A stretch of DNA of 64,000 bases, from positions 11,213-75,212 of the forward strand of contig DASUGH010000191.1 of NCBI GenBank assembly GCA_036274155.1. Direction: 5' to 3'. Position numbers and translations under genes: made by a program. Position 1 is the first letter of the stretch; the number at the start of each line of letters is the position of its first letter. Under the pieces are notes generated by a model. The model was not told the DNA's origin, did no database searches, and was given only the letters and a program-made list of their open reading frames with translations. Below, piece after piece: positions 42,985 through 52,600 of the stretch. This stretch comes from Gp6-AA40 sp036274155 (GTDB taxonomy: Bacteria > Acidobacteriota > Vicinamibacteria > Vicinamibacterales > UBA2999).

Positions 42985-44163
42985 TCAAGACCTGACCCCA
43001 ATCACGATCAGCGTCGCGTCGTCTTCGAACGCTCCGCCGCTGAACGAGCGCGTCGCCGACAGAATGCGGTCCGTCAGCGCGCGCGCGCTCATCTGAGGCG
43101 CCGCCGCCACCACCTGTTCGAGCCGATCCTCGCCGAACTCGCTGCCCGACGGGTTGCGCGCCTCGGTGATCCCATCCGTGAAGAGCACGAGACGGTCGCC
43201 GTCCTCGAGCTGAACCTCCCCGGAATCGAACTGGCTCTGTGGAAAGACGCCGAGCACCGGGCCGCCCCGGGACAGTCTGGCCGTGACCTCGCCGCCACGA
43301 ACCAGGAATGGCGGGTTGTGTCCGGCGTTCGCATAGACGAGACGACGCGTCGCTCCGTCGTAGACACAGAAGAAGAAGGTGACGAACCGGCCGGACGTCA
43401 TCTGCGTGCACAGTTCCCGGTTGACGCTGGCACAGAGCGCCGCCGGATCGAGCCGGGCGCGTGCCGACGAGCGAACCATCGACTGCACACTCGCCATGAG
43501 GAGCGCTGCGGAAATGCCCTTTCCCGCCGCGTCGCCGATGCACAGCCAGACAGACGAGTCGCCGAGCGCCGCGCCGTCGTAGAAATCGCCGCCGACGTCG
43601 CCCGCCGGCTCCCAGAAGGCCGAGACCTGCAGCCCCTGCGTCGCCGGCACCGTCGTCGGCAGCAGGTTGCGCTGAATCTCCCGCGCCGCGGCCAGCTCCC
43701 CTGGCTGAGTCGAATCGAGTGACCCTTGCCGCCGCCGCTGAGCACGGCCCTGCTCGATATGCGTGCGCAGGTGCCTGAGCAGCTGATCGTTGTCCCACGG
43801 TTTCTGGATGAAGTCGTCGACGCCCGTCCGCATCGCGTCGACCGCCAGCTCGATCGACCCCCAGGCGGTCATCGCCACCACCGGTACGTCACGATTGAGC
43901 GCCCGGATCCTCGACAGCAGCTCCAGCCCTTCCCGTCCCGACGTCGTGTCGCGCGTGTAATTCAGATCGATCAGCACGACATCGAACGACTCGCGTGCAA
44001 GCGCGTGCATGAGCGCGTCGGGAGAGGACACTCCCTTCACGTGGTAGCCCTCTGTTTTCAGCAGCAGGTGCAACGCCTGCAGCACGTCGCCGTGGTCGTC
44101 GGCCACGAGGACGCGCGGCGGCGCCGAGGCGCCGGCCCGTTCGCGAGTCACGTTCGCGGTCAT
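42985..44163 (-). CDS. Response regulator with PP2C/SpoIIE-type phosphatase output
   Basis: A 392-residue protein joining a receiver domain to a RsbU-like serine phosphatase. The receiver holds the phospho-acceptor Asp66 in VVLIDLNYT and a Lys in FIQKPWDND. A short helical linker (LAAAREIQRNLLPTTVP) leads to the phosphatase, with metal-site segments EPAGDVGGDFYD, LCIGDAAGKGISAAL, ANAGHNPPFL and FTDGITEARN. Such proteins steer sigma-factor partner switching by removing phosphate from an anti-anti-sigma factor. The ATG at 44163 was preferred over a longer frame. It is divergent from the gasdermin-like gene. Confidence 0.88.
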   Translation of the reverse strand: MTANVTRERAGASAPPRVLVADDHGDVLQALHLLLKTEGYHVKGVSSPDALMHALARESFDVVLIDLNYTRDTTSGREGLELLSRIRALNRDVPVVAMTAWGSIELAVDAMRTGVDDFIQKPWDNDQLLRHLRTHIEQGRAQRRRQGSLDSTQPGELAAAREIQRNLLPTTVPATQGLQVSAFWEPAGDVGGDFYDGAALGDSSVWLCIGDAAGKGISAALLMASVQSMVRSSARARLDPAALCASVNRELCTQMTSGRFVTFFFCVYDGATRRLVYANAGHNPPFLVRGGEVTARLSRGGPVLGVFPQSQFDSGEVQLEDGDRLVLFTDGITEARNPSGSEFGEDRLEQVVAAAPQMSARALTDRILSATRSFSGGAFEDDATLIVIGVRS

Positions 44164-44401
44164 GAGCGGCGCAGGGACCAATCGTCGTGCCACAGCTGGC
44201 CTCGCGGCCAACCGGTTGGTGCGCAAGTGGATACCGCGTGAGCGCCGGCCGGCGCGACTCAGCAGCTGTTCGGCAGTGGGACGATCGCGTCCGGAAGCAC
44301 AAAGGCTGAGCCAGCTCGAAAACGCTTGCGCTCTCACGGCGCTGCATTCGATCATTCGGCGTTTCTCCCGACACCATCACCAACGTCACGCGAGTACCGT
44401 C

Positions 44402-45208
44402 ATGCCAAAAAAGAAGGATCCGAGCGTTACCTTCCTCAATCGGTTCGGCTACAACGTGGTCAAGCTCCCGCGCTTCGGCATCGAGCCGATGGACATCATC
44501 GGCCGCGACGAGACCACCCAGTGGCTGGGACCGCTGGCGTCTGTGTGGAAGAGCAGCGAAGCCGTGCCGGTGCCCTCCCCGCCGCGGGCAGCCGCGCCAA
44601 TCAACGGCCAGAAGACCGATCAGCTGCAGGTGACCTTCGGTCTCAGGATTCTGGCCAACGCGCTCTCCGCGTTTGGCGCGACCGTGCCGCAGCTCGACGC
44701 CTCGTACAGCCGCGCCCGCAAAGTGCAGTTCGCCTATAGCAACGTGACCTCCACCGTGGTTCCGCCGCTCGAGGCGGGCAACTACCTCGCCGCCGGCACG
44801 CTCAACACCGCGAACCCGGTGGTCACGCACTATTTCAAGGACGAAGATACCCAGGCGTTCCTCATCGTCGACGTGCTCAAGTCGGACACGATCACCGTCA
44901 GCGCGACCGACGAACACGGCGCCGAAGTCGCGGTGGACGTGCCAGCCATCCAGTCGCTCGTGGGCGCGAAGGTGGCGGTGAAGCCATCGGGCTCGAGCAC
45001 CAGCACGCTCGCCTTCACCGGTCAGCAGCCGATCACGTTCGGATTCATCGTCGACGAGATCGAGTACGACGGCACGCGCTGGTCGCTGCGCGGCGCGGCG
45101 CCGAGCGGCGCCCTCGCCTTCAGCGCCGGCGCCTCGGGACAGGCGGGAAGCGGCGTGCTCGCGGAAGCCCCCATCCTCCTCGGCACCGGGTGCCGCATCC
45201 GCGTCTGA
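44402..45208 (+). CDS. Gasdermin-like pore-forming protein
   Basis: A 268-residue protein resembling bacterial gasdermins, which form very large membrane pores once a protease removes a short C-terminal inhibitory tail. The start GYNVVKLPRFGIEPMDIIGR (residues 16-35), VLKSDTITVSATD (158-170), VAVDVPAIQSLVGAKVAV (176-193) and ITFGFIVDEIEYDG (211-224) follow the pattern I associate with that family, and the length is right. The tail from about 230 is rich in Gly/Ala/Ser and could carry the cleavage site. The N-terminal cysteine palmitoylated in studied members is absent; the only Cys is residue 264. The frame is open upstream of the ATG at 44402 but noncoding in character. Protease genes lie nearby on both strands. 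Confidence 0.6.
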   Translation: MPKKKDPSVTFLNRFGYNVVKLPRFGIEPMDIIGRDETTQWLGPLASVWKSSEAVPVPSPPRAAAPINGQKTDQLQVTFGLRILANALSAFGATVPQLDASYSRARKVQFAYSNVTSTVVPPLEAGNYLAAGTLNTANPVVTHYFKDEDTQAFLIVDVLKSDTITVSATDEHGAEVAVDVPAIQSLVGAKVAVKPSGSSTSTLAFTGQQPITFGFIVDEIEYDGTRWSLRGAAPSGALAFSAGASGQAGSGVLAEAPILLGTGCRIRV

Positions 45209-45281
45209 GGACTGCCGTCCACACCAAACCGTGCATAACCAAGGTCGAAGGCCGAATGGCGGCCTTCGACCCGGTGACGAT

Positions 45282-46580
45282 ATGCCCTTTCAGACGATTC
45301 CAGACACAGACGTCAAATACGCGCTGATCAACTTCGACGACGAAGGCCGCGAGCGCACCGAGAACGGCGGCGCACGCTTCAGCAGCGCGCTCGTGGAGCA
45401 GGTCAGGCGCGATCGGCCGTCGCACATCTTTCTCTTCAGCCATGGCTGGAAGGGCGATGTGCCGTCGGCCATCGATCAGTACAACCGCTGGATCGGCGCG
45501 ATGTGGCGTCTCACCGCCGACCGCGACGTCCTCGGTTCGACGTTCCGGCCGTTGTTCATCGGGCTGCACTGGCCAAGCCAGCCGTGGGGCGACGAGTCGC
45601 TTCCTGCCACGCAAGTCTCGTTCGCCACGACCGGCGACGATCCCATCCAGCCGGCGCTCGAGGCGGCCGTACGCCATTTCGGGGGCAGCGACGCCGTGCG
45701 CCGGCCGCTGCAGGTGATTTTCGACGCCTATCGGGAGAACCCGGGCACGCGTGTGCTGTCCGACGACGTCGTGAAGGCGTATCACGAGCTCGCCACCGCG
45801 GTCGGCTTTTCGGCAGGCGCCGGCGCCGACTCGCCGCCGGACGAGGAGGGTGCTCCTCTCGATCCGCAGGCGGCAGTACGCGCCGAACGCATGGCCAGCG
45901 CCGGCGAGGCGTTCGGGCTGCGCAGCACACTGCGAAACGGCGTGCTTGCCGGTCTGCGGCAGGTCTCGTTCTGGGTGATGAAACACCGGGCCCGCACCGT
46001 CGGCGAGCAGGGCATGCATCAGTTCGTGACCGCACTGCAGCAGGCCTGTGATGCGCGCATCCATTTGATGGGACACAGCTTCGGCTGCATCGTCGTCTCG
46101 TCCATCCTCGGCGGACCGGGCGGCACCGGCGCTCTCGCCCGTGCGGTCGACTCGGCCGTGCTCGTGCAGGGCGCGCTGTCGCTGTGGTCGTTCGCCGACA
46201 AGATTCCCGACTCCGATAAACCCGGCTACTTCCGCCGTGTCCTGGCGAAGCGCGCCGTCGCCGGGCCGCTCGTCACCACCCAATCCACGCACGATGCCGC
46301 CGTCGGCGCGGCGTTTCCCGCCGCGGTGGGGCTCGTCAACGAATTCGACTTCGGCACCGAGCTTCCGCGATTCGGCGGCGTCGGCACCTGGGGTATTCAG
46401 GGAACGTCGATTGCCGAAAGCTCGGGGATGCTCGATCAGAACGGGACGTACAGCTTCAAGGCGGGCCGGATCTACAACGTCGACGGCTCCAGGTTCATCT
46501 CCGGCCACAGCGCCATCGACGGCCCGGAGGTTGCCCACCTGCTCTGGCAGGCCGTGGCGGCGTCGCCCGTCCGCGTGTAA
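45282..46580 (+). CDS. Alpha/beta-hydrolase
   Basis: A 432-residue hydrolase-fold protein. An oxyanion-type HGWKGD follows strand IFLFS near residue 49. The nucleophile elbow is GHSFG (Ser near 270) in IHLMGHSFGCIVVSSIL, and a late His is in ISGHSAIDGPEVAHLLW near the end. No signal peptide was seen, so it should act inside the cell, perhaps on lipids. The region between the two motifs contains a helical insertion. It lies 73 bases after the gasdermin-like gene and 5 bases before the protease-like gene, so the three look like one transcription unit. Its role there is unknown. Confidence 0.72.
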   Translation: MPFQTIPDTDVKYALINFDDEGRERTENGGARFSSALVEQVRRDRPSHIFLFSHGWKGDVPSAIDQYNRWIGAMWRLTADRDVLGSTFRPLFIGLHWPSQPWGDESLPATQVSFATTGDDPIQPALEAAVRHFGGSDAVRRPLQVIFDAYRENPGTRVLSDDVVKAYHELATAVGFSAGAGADSPPDEEGAPLDPQAAVRAERMASAGEAFGLRSTLRNGVLAGLRQVSFWVMKHRARTVGEQGMHQFVTALQQACDARIHLMGHSFGCIVVSSILGGPGGTGALARAVDSAVLVQGALSLWSFADKIPDSDKPGYFRRVLAKRAVAGPLVTTQSTHDAAVGAAFPAAVGLVNEFDFGTELPRFGGVGTWGIQGTSIAESSGMLDQNGTYSFKAGRIYNVDGSRFISGHSAIDGPEVAHLLWQAVAASPVRV

Positions 46581-46585
46581 ACGAC

Positions 46586-48016
46586 GTGTCTGTCACGATG
46601 GCCAGTCGCCTGCCAGTGCCAATGGGCGTCGTCGCCGAAACCGGCGAGACACGCCCGGACTTATCCGACGCGAGCCTTCAGGCGATCGCGCCGGAGCCGC
46701 CCTTCGTCGCCACCCGGAGTCAACGCAAGCGGGGGCTCGCGCTCGAGGGAGCGGTCGACGATCCGATGAAGCTGGAACAGGCGGGCTGGTGCGCGCTCTT
46801 TCCGTCAGATGCTGACCCGGCCATCAAGGAAGCGCTGAAGCCGCTGCTCGACTGGCGGCGCAGCCAGGTCAACGACGAGCGGTTCTTCAAGGTCTTCGAA
46901 GGGGCCGACGGCGTGCGGCCGGCGCAGCCTGCGACGACGTGGGCGACGAATCGAGGCGTGTCGCTCGTCGCGCCGGTCAGTCCGCGCAAGGGCGTTCCGT
47001 ACTACATGCTCATCGTCGGACCGCCGAGCCGGATTGGTTTCGACTTCCAGGCGCAGTTCGACCTGCAGTGGGCCGTGGGACGGCTCCACTTCGACAACGT
47101 CGCCGACTACGATGCGTATGCGCGAAAGGTCGTCGACTACGAGAAGGGACTGGCGCCAAAGCGTCGCAAGCGGCTGGCGGTGTGGACCCCGCGCAACCCG
47201 CTCGACATGGCTACGGCTCTGCTGGCGGGCAGCGTAGTTCCCGAATTCCTCGGACAGGTGTCACCCGGCGACGATCCGATCGGCAAGGCGAGCGGCTTCG
47301 ACGTCTCGACATTCGTCGGCGACGGCCAGGCCACGAAGTCGCGCCTCATCGACATCGTTCGCGGCACCGTCGACGGCGGTCCGCCGGCGCTGCTCTTCAC
47401 CGGATCGCACGGCGCCGAGTGGTCCATCGAGAATCCGCCGATCCAGCGCGAGCGACAGGGCGCGCTGGTCACCCAGGAGTGGTCGCGCGGGCAACCGCTG
47501 GCTGCAGACCATTACTTCGCAGGGTCGGACGTCACCGCCGATGCCAACGTGCACGGTCTCATCATGTTCATGTTCGCCTGCTTCGGCGGCGGGTGTCCGG
47601 CGACCGACTCGTACTACTTCGACAACAACGGCGCGCGGCTGACGCTGTCGCCGGAGCCGCTCGTCGCCAGGCTGCCGCAGGCGCTGCTCAGCCGCGGCAC
47701 GCTCGCGATCATCGCCCACATCGACCGCGCATTCAGCTATGCGTTCGAAGACGTCATGGGCACACCACAGGCGCAGCTGCTCCGCACACCGCTCGAACTG
47801 CTCGCGAAGGGGCGGCGCGTCGGACTGGCGGCCGATCCGATGAACCTGCAGTGGAGCGCACTCGCCGCCCAGCTGGGCATGGCACTCGACAGTGGGCGAG
47901 GCGGAGAGCCGCCGCGTGGGCCGCTCATTGCCAACCTGTATATCGCCCGCGACGATGCACGCAACTACGTCGTCCTGGGCGATCCAGCGGCACGGTTGCG
48001 AGTCGAGGAGATGTAG
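46586..48016 (+). CDS. Putative clan CD cysteine protease (caspase/gingipain-like fold)
   Basis: A 476-residue protein that I do not match to a named family. The segment ALLFTGSHGAEWS (His275) and, 57 residues on, IMFMFACFGGGCP (Cys332) reproduce the His-Gly and Ala-Cys dyad that follow hydrophobic strands in clan CD proteases such as caspases, gingipains and CHAT. Then GTLAIIAHIDRAFSYAF could be the next strand and helix. The first 200 residues are of unknown fold. GTG at 46586 is used; ATG at 46598 is equally possible. Placed 5 bases after the hydrolase gene, it is a candidate activator of the gasdermin-like protein. Confidence 0.55.
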   Translation: MSVTMASRLPVPMGVVAETGETRPDLSDASLQAIAPEPPFVATRSQRKRGLALEGAVDDPMKLEQAGWCALFPSDADPAIKEALKPLLDWRRSQVNDERFFKVFEGADGVRPAQPATTWATNRGVSLVAPVSPRKGVPYYMLIVGPPSRIGFDFQAQFDLQWAVGRLHFDNVADYDAYARKVVDYEKGLAPKRRKRLAVWTPRNPLDMATALLAGSVVPEFLGQVSPGDDPIGKASGFDVSTFVGDGQATKSRLIDIVRGTVDGGPPALLFTGSHGAEWSIENPPIQRERQGALVTQEWSRGQPLAADHYFAGSDVTADANVHGLIMFMFACFGGGCPATDSYYFDNNGARLTLSPEPLVARLPQALLSRGTLAIIAHIDRAFSYAFEDVMGTPQAQLLRTPLELLAKGRRVGLAADPMNLQWSALAAQLGMALDSGRGGEPPRGPLIANLYIARDDARNYVVLGDPAARLRVEEM

Positions 48017-48017
48017 A

Positions 48018-48112
48018 GCGGGGTGCGAGGGTGCGGGGTGCGAGGGCGGGGTGCGAGGGTGCGGGGTGCGAGGGTGCGGGGTGCGAGGGTGCGAGGGTGC
48101 GGGGTGCAAGGG
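48018..48112. repeat. GGTGCGAG-type 7/8-base tandem array
   Basis: About thirteen units like those at 33826, beginning two bases after the protease-like stop codon. It is followed at 48118-48150 by a GCCGTAGCGCCGGAGGCGCGAAGGC-type palindromic word. Confidence 0.75.
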
Positions 48113-48159
48113 CCTGCCGCGCCGTAGCGCCGGAGGCGCGAAGGCGGGTGCAATGTTCA

Positions 48160-48534
48160 CTACGGATCGGGGTTGTTGCGTAAGTAACGTTGTAACGCGG
48201 CCGTCGCCCCACTGGCGCGTCTGGCGAGCGTGATCAGCGCCCGGTACTCTTCGTTCGTGCAATAGTGCCGGTCACGGCAATCCCGGATGTGATTCTGCGA
48301 CTCGTACAGCGACCCGCGGGCGAAGTCCAGAAAATGAGCAAAGTCTTTGTGAGTCCTACGGCCAAATCCCTCGGCGATGTTCGAAGGTGACGAGGCGGCG
48401 GCCTTGCGAATCTGTTTGACGAGGTCGAAGTCACGACGGACGGCTGGCCGTCGGATGAGTGCATAGAGTGCCAGTTTCAGTTCATTCGCGAGCTGCCAGC
48501 AATCAAGCTCTTCGAAGTGCGTAGCTGCGGCCAT
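48160..48534 (-). CDS. Four-helix-bundle protein (S23/IVP family)
   Basis: A 124-residue all-helical protein of the family first found encoded in 23S rRNA intervening sequences. The signature blocks are WQLANELKLALYALI near the start, QIRKAAASSPSNIAEGFGR near residue 44 and FLDFARGSLYESQNHI near 67. The ATG at 48534 is preceded by an in-frame GTG two codons earlier. The family is often found beside mobile or variable loci; its function is unclear. Here it separates the two convergent halves of the gasdermin/protease island. Confidence 0.85.
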   Translation of the reverse strand: MAAATHFEELDCWQLANELKLALYALIRRPAVRRDFDLVKQIRKAAASSPSNIAEGFGRRTHKDFAHFLDFARGSLYESQNHIRDCRDRHYCTNEEYRALITLARRASGATAALQRYLRNNPDP

Positions 48535-48663
48535 GCTCACGGCAAGGCAAGGACCCCGCCACGTCAGAATCCCGTGTGGGACAAACGTTCACGCCTGCGC
48601 CAACCGGATTCCTGCAGCGCGTCCACAGAAACGAGATCGCAGATTCTGCCGACATCCTCGCAC

Positions 48664-48850
48664 CCGCCTTCGCGCCTCCGGCGCTACGGCGCGGCAGGCC
48701 CTCGCACCCCCTTCGCGGCTCCGCCGCTACGGCGCGGCAAGCCCCGCACCTCCGCACCCCGCACCTTCGCACCCCGCACCCCGCACCTCCACACCCCGCA
48801 CCCCGCACCTCCGCACCCCGCACCTTCGCACCTTCGCACCTTCGCACCAG
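48664..48850. repeat. Palindromic words plus GCACC heptamer array
   Basis: Two copies of a CGCCTTCGCGCCTCCGGCG / CTACGGCGCGGC-like word (48664-48735) lead into about fifteen CGCACCC/CGCACCT units. This fills most of 48541-48876, the gap between the four-helix-bundle gene and the two-span protein gene; nothing else was seen there. Confidence 0.7.
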
Positions 48851-48876
48851 TGCGTTCACCCGTACGTTCGGAAGCA

Positions 48877-49317
48877 TCACAAGAACGATGACTCCTCGAC
48901 ACATCTGATGTACTCGGTGGTTGCCTGCGGCACATCGATCTGACCGGCAGCCAGGCTGATCTCGATTACTTCCAGCTTGGCTCGAACGCTGAGCGCCTTG
49001 GTGACGTGCTCCTCGACGTTCTGCGACTTCAGGAGTTGCGTCGATGCGGTCGCCGTCAACGAGCACACCGCCGCGCCGGCGCAGAGAATCTGCCAGGCCG
49101 GCGCCGAGAGGGCAAACGTCTTCGTGAGCCAGCCGGTGAACGACGCGCCGCCGGCGGCGGGGCCTACGGTAAGCGCCGCCGCCAGCAGCCCTGCCACGAT
49201 CGACAGGTTGACGAGGCGTTGCTTCCGGGGCTTCATTTTGCTGATGAACGCATCGAGCTGCGCGCGCTTCTCCGTGATCCGGCTCATGAGATCAGTGCTC
49301 GAGGTTACTGCAGCCAT
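48877..49317 (-). CDS. Small two-span membrane protein, SLATT-like
   Basis: A 146-residue protein with a charged helical start (ITEKRAQLDAFISKMKPRKQR), two hydrophobic segments (about residues 37-57 and 76-96) and a helical tail with VEEHVTKALSVRAKLEVIEI. This layout resembles SLATT-domain proteins, two-helix effectors linked to conflict systems. AGGAG lies eight bases before the ATG at 49317. It sits downstream of the CHAT gene on the same strand, though a repeat array separates them. It could be a membrane partner or a second pore-former; sequence alone does not decide. Confidence 0.6.
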   Translation of the reverse strand: MAAVTSSTDLMSRITEKRAQLDAFISKMKPRKQRLVNLSIVAGLLAAALTVGPAAGGASFTGWLTKTFALSAPAWQILCAGAAVCSLTATASTQLLKSQNVEEHVTKALSVRAKLEVIEISLAAGQIDVPQATTEYIRCVEESSFL

Positions 49318-49334
49318 GTGAGTCACTCCTTACT

Positions 49335-49600
49335 TCCCGCCTTCGCGCCTCCGGCGCTTCGGCGTGGCAAGCCCTCGCACCCGCCTTCGCCGCTTCGCGG
49401 CTACGGCGGGCAAGCCCTTACACCGTCGCACCTCGCACCGTCGCACCGTCGCACCGTCGCACCTCGCACCGTCGCACCGTCGCACCTCGCACCGTCGCAC
49501 CTCGCACCGTCGCACCGTCGCACCTCGCACCGTCGCACCGTCGCACCTCGCACGTCGCACCTCGCACCGTCGCACCGTCGCACCTCGCACCGGTACCATC
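49335..49600. repeat. Palindromic words plus CGTCGCAC octamer array
   Basis: Two CGCCTTCGC...GGCAAGCCC words (49335-49415) are followed by some twenty CGTCGCAC and CTCGCAC units (49423-49592). The array lies just downstream of the CHAT gene and upstream of the two-span protein gene. Confidence 0.75.
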
Positions 49601-49616
49601 ACCGCTCGCACCCCCG

Positions 49617-52600
49617 CTACTTCTCCTCCCTCGCCTCGCTCGCGTCCGACGGGCTGATGCGCTGAAGGACGGTGGGCGTCGGGTCGCCATAGAGCACCAT
49701 ACCCGTCCATCCAGCGCTGCGCGGCACCTCGCCCTCGAGATCGTGGTGCGGTGTGGCTTCGGCGCGGGTCACCAGTTCGTCGAGGTCCGGTTCGCCGATC
49801 TTGACGCTGCGGCGCGCGAGCGCGAGCGCCTCGCCGAGGCTCGCGCGACGCAGCAGCAGCGCTTCGTAGAACGCGGCCGCCATGTTCTTCGCGTCGGTTT
49901 CGCTGATCTTCCAGAGCGGACCGAGATAGGCGGACACGCCCTGACCGAGCGCGGCGCTCGCCATCCCGTAGATCCCGTCGTGATACCCACCCCGCGGCTC
50001 GCCAGCCGCTTCGCGTGCCGCCTCGCAGGCACTGCCGTACAGCAGCCAGGGGATGACGCTCGCGTTCGCGAGCGTATGCCGGAGCTCGAATGCGTATAAC
50101 GGGCCGTCGCTGAACATCCAGCAGCTGCGCTCGGGATTGACCGGGTCGTAGCGGCCGTGTCCGGCGAAGTGGACCACGTCGAAGCGCCGCTCGCGGATGA
50201 GGGCGCGGAACTGATCCACGGTCACCGGCTGATCGACGTACTTGCGGTAATTGCGTGCGTCGACAAGGCCCGGAAGCCGCTCCTGCAGCCGCTCGAAACA
50301 GGCCGCGACGTGCGCGCCCTCGAGCGCTCCCACGCCGGCCAGCTCGGCACCCTGCCCGGCAATGGATGGCGCCACGACCAGCAGACGCAGCGGACCGTGG
50401 CGGCGGGGAGCTCCCCAGCCGAATGCGATGTCCCCTTCCGCGATCACCTGACGTCCGATCGCAAACCGCTCGATCAGCCAGCCGCGCCGATCGCGCAGGA
50501 GCTCCCACGGATATCGCATCAGCTCCCGCGGCATCTGCAGCACCAGGTGAACGGCCCGCTTCTCGAGCGGCTCGATCTCGGCGAGGCGCTCGCTGACGCC
50601 GTAGAGCACGTCATCGCCGAGCAGGCTGCCGCAACGGGCCAGGCGCTGCACCGTCTGCACCGGCTGCGTCTCGACCTCGCTGCCGACGGCGTCGATCTCT
50701 TCGAGCACGTTCTCGAGCCGCTCGCGTGTCAGCTGGTTGCGATGCTCGATGGCCGTCGTCGATCGATCGATTGACGACAGTCGGACGCGATAGGAGGTGA
50801 TCGCGTCCGCGGCGTCACCGGCGCCCGACCGGGACTGCTTCGGCATCGCCACCAGCTCGTCGACCGGCTCGATGGTCAGGAAGAGCGCGTTCGGCGCCGA
50901 CAGCGCCTTCAGCTGCTCGGCATGACGGCCCGTCAACGCCTGATCGCCGGCCAGGCGGCGCATCAACTGATATCGCGCCTCGAGCGGCGCCGCGGTGAGC
51001 TGCGACTCGAGGAGCCGCCAGAGCATCCGCGCGTGGTTCTTGATGAGATCGACCGCCGTCAGCAGCGCCGTCCAGTGCAGCTCGCGGCTGAAACGAAGCT
51101 CCAGGTAGTTGGAGTGCGCGAGCTTGTTGAGATCGATCGGTCTGTACAACGACATCCCGCACCGCCCGGCCGCCGGCCACAAGGCGACGACGGCAGGGGG
51201 CTCGCCCTCTGCCTGGCCTCGCGCGAGATCCGCGACACGTTTCGCCAGCCGCCCGAGCTGACGTGAGGCGTCGATGCCGTCGAACGCGTCGACCATCTCT
51301 CGCGGCGGAGCCGTTCCCAGCCGCCTCCGCGCTGCGGTGATGATCGCCGTCCACGCTTCCGGCTCGCGAATCTGCTCGGGATCGTCGGGATCGGCGAACA
51401 ACCCGAGCACGGCGCGATCGATATCGGCCGGTGCCGGCGGCGCCGGCTGCTGCGTGTTCGTCGTCGCCAGGGCAATCGCGCGCTCGACGGCAGTTCGTCG
51501 GGCCGAAATTTCATCGGCGAGGACGCGGCACGCCTCCGGGGCGTCGTCCGTACGGGCGAGGTCGCGGGCTGCGGCTCCGAGCGCGCGAAGCACGCGCGAC
51601 AGCCGCGGGTACGAAAGCGAGCGGACGTTCGCAATCGCCCAGCGTACGAGCGCCTGGTTGGCCGCAAGCGTCAATGCGTCCCGGATCGCGTCGGCCACCT
51701 CGGCCAGATCGTAGCTCCAGGCCGTCTTGAGCACGTCCATGTGACGGGTCACGACGGTCTCGCGCGCCCGCCAGATCACGTCGTTGCTCAGCCACTGCAG
51801 ATAGACGACGCTGAAGGTGTCGAGCGCCTGGGCGACCGGCGCGAGCGCCTGCAGGTTGATCGCCGAGACCGTGACCGGCACTTCCCCCGCGTTTGCCTGA
51901 TAGTGCTGGGCGAGCAGCGACACCGTCTCGGTCGCGAGCGGCAGCGTGTGCGGCTCGCTTCCAGATCTCCAGCGCGGCACCGCTCCCTGCACCGGCGCGG
52001 CCACGACCTCCTGCCACTTCTTCAGGAGGGGCGCGTACGGCCAGTGCCGAACCGGCGCTCCCTCATGACGCTCGTCGACCTGAATGCCGAGCAGCAGATC
52101 CAGCACGCCGCGCAGCTCGTATGCCACCTCCATGAACTGCATCGCATACATGTCGCAGGCGAGGACGACGAGCCGCCGCGGCGCCTCGTCGGGAAACGCG
52201 GCGCGGAGCGTGGCGCTGAGCTCGTGAAGCTCGATGGCGTCATCGGTGGCGCGGTCGTCGCAGATGGCGAACATCCGTTCCGAGTCGAAGGGAGGCCGGC
52301 CAACGACCGACTGCGAGTCCATGATGCCGAGACCCGCCATGACGAGCAGATACCGCCGGGCGGGACAGGCATCGAAGGCCCAGCCGAGGAACTGCTCGAG
52401 CGTCTCCGGATCGCCGCTGTTGACGGCGCCGAGAAACTCGGTCTCGGCCACCTCGCCGGAACGGATGGCAATGCGCTGCGCCCCCGACTCGAGGTCGAGA
52501 TAGACGGCAGTCGACATCGACGCCGTGGGCGGCACCTTGCGCAGTTCATCGAGCGCGGCGACGAACGGGTCCTGCGCCTCCGGACGGTTGTAATGGCCGC

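Noticed and set aside
48664..49600. Regular repeats that might be read as a CRISPR array
   Set aside because: Units are 7-8 bases in direct tandem with no unique spacers and no cas genes nearby.
49330..50508. Long Arg-rich open frame on the minus strand overlapping the CHAT gene
   Set aside because: It is the frame-shifted shadow of the CHAT coding region followed by translated octamer repeats; the residue composition is pure high-GC artefact.
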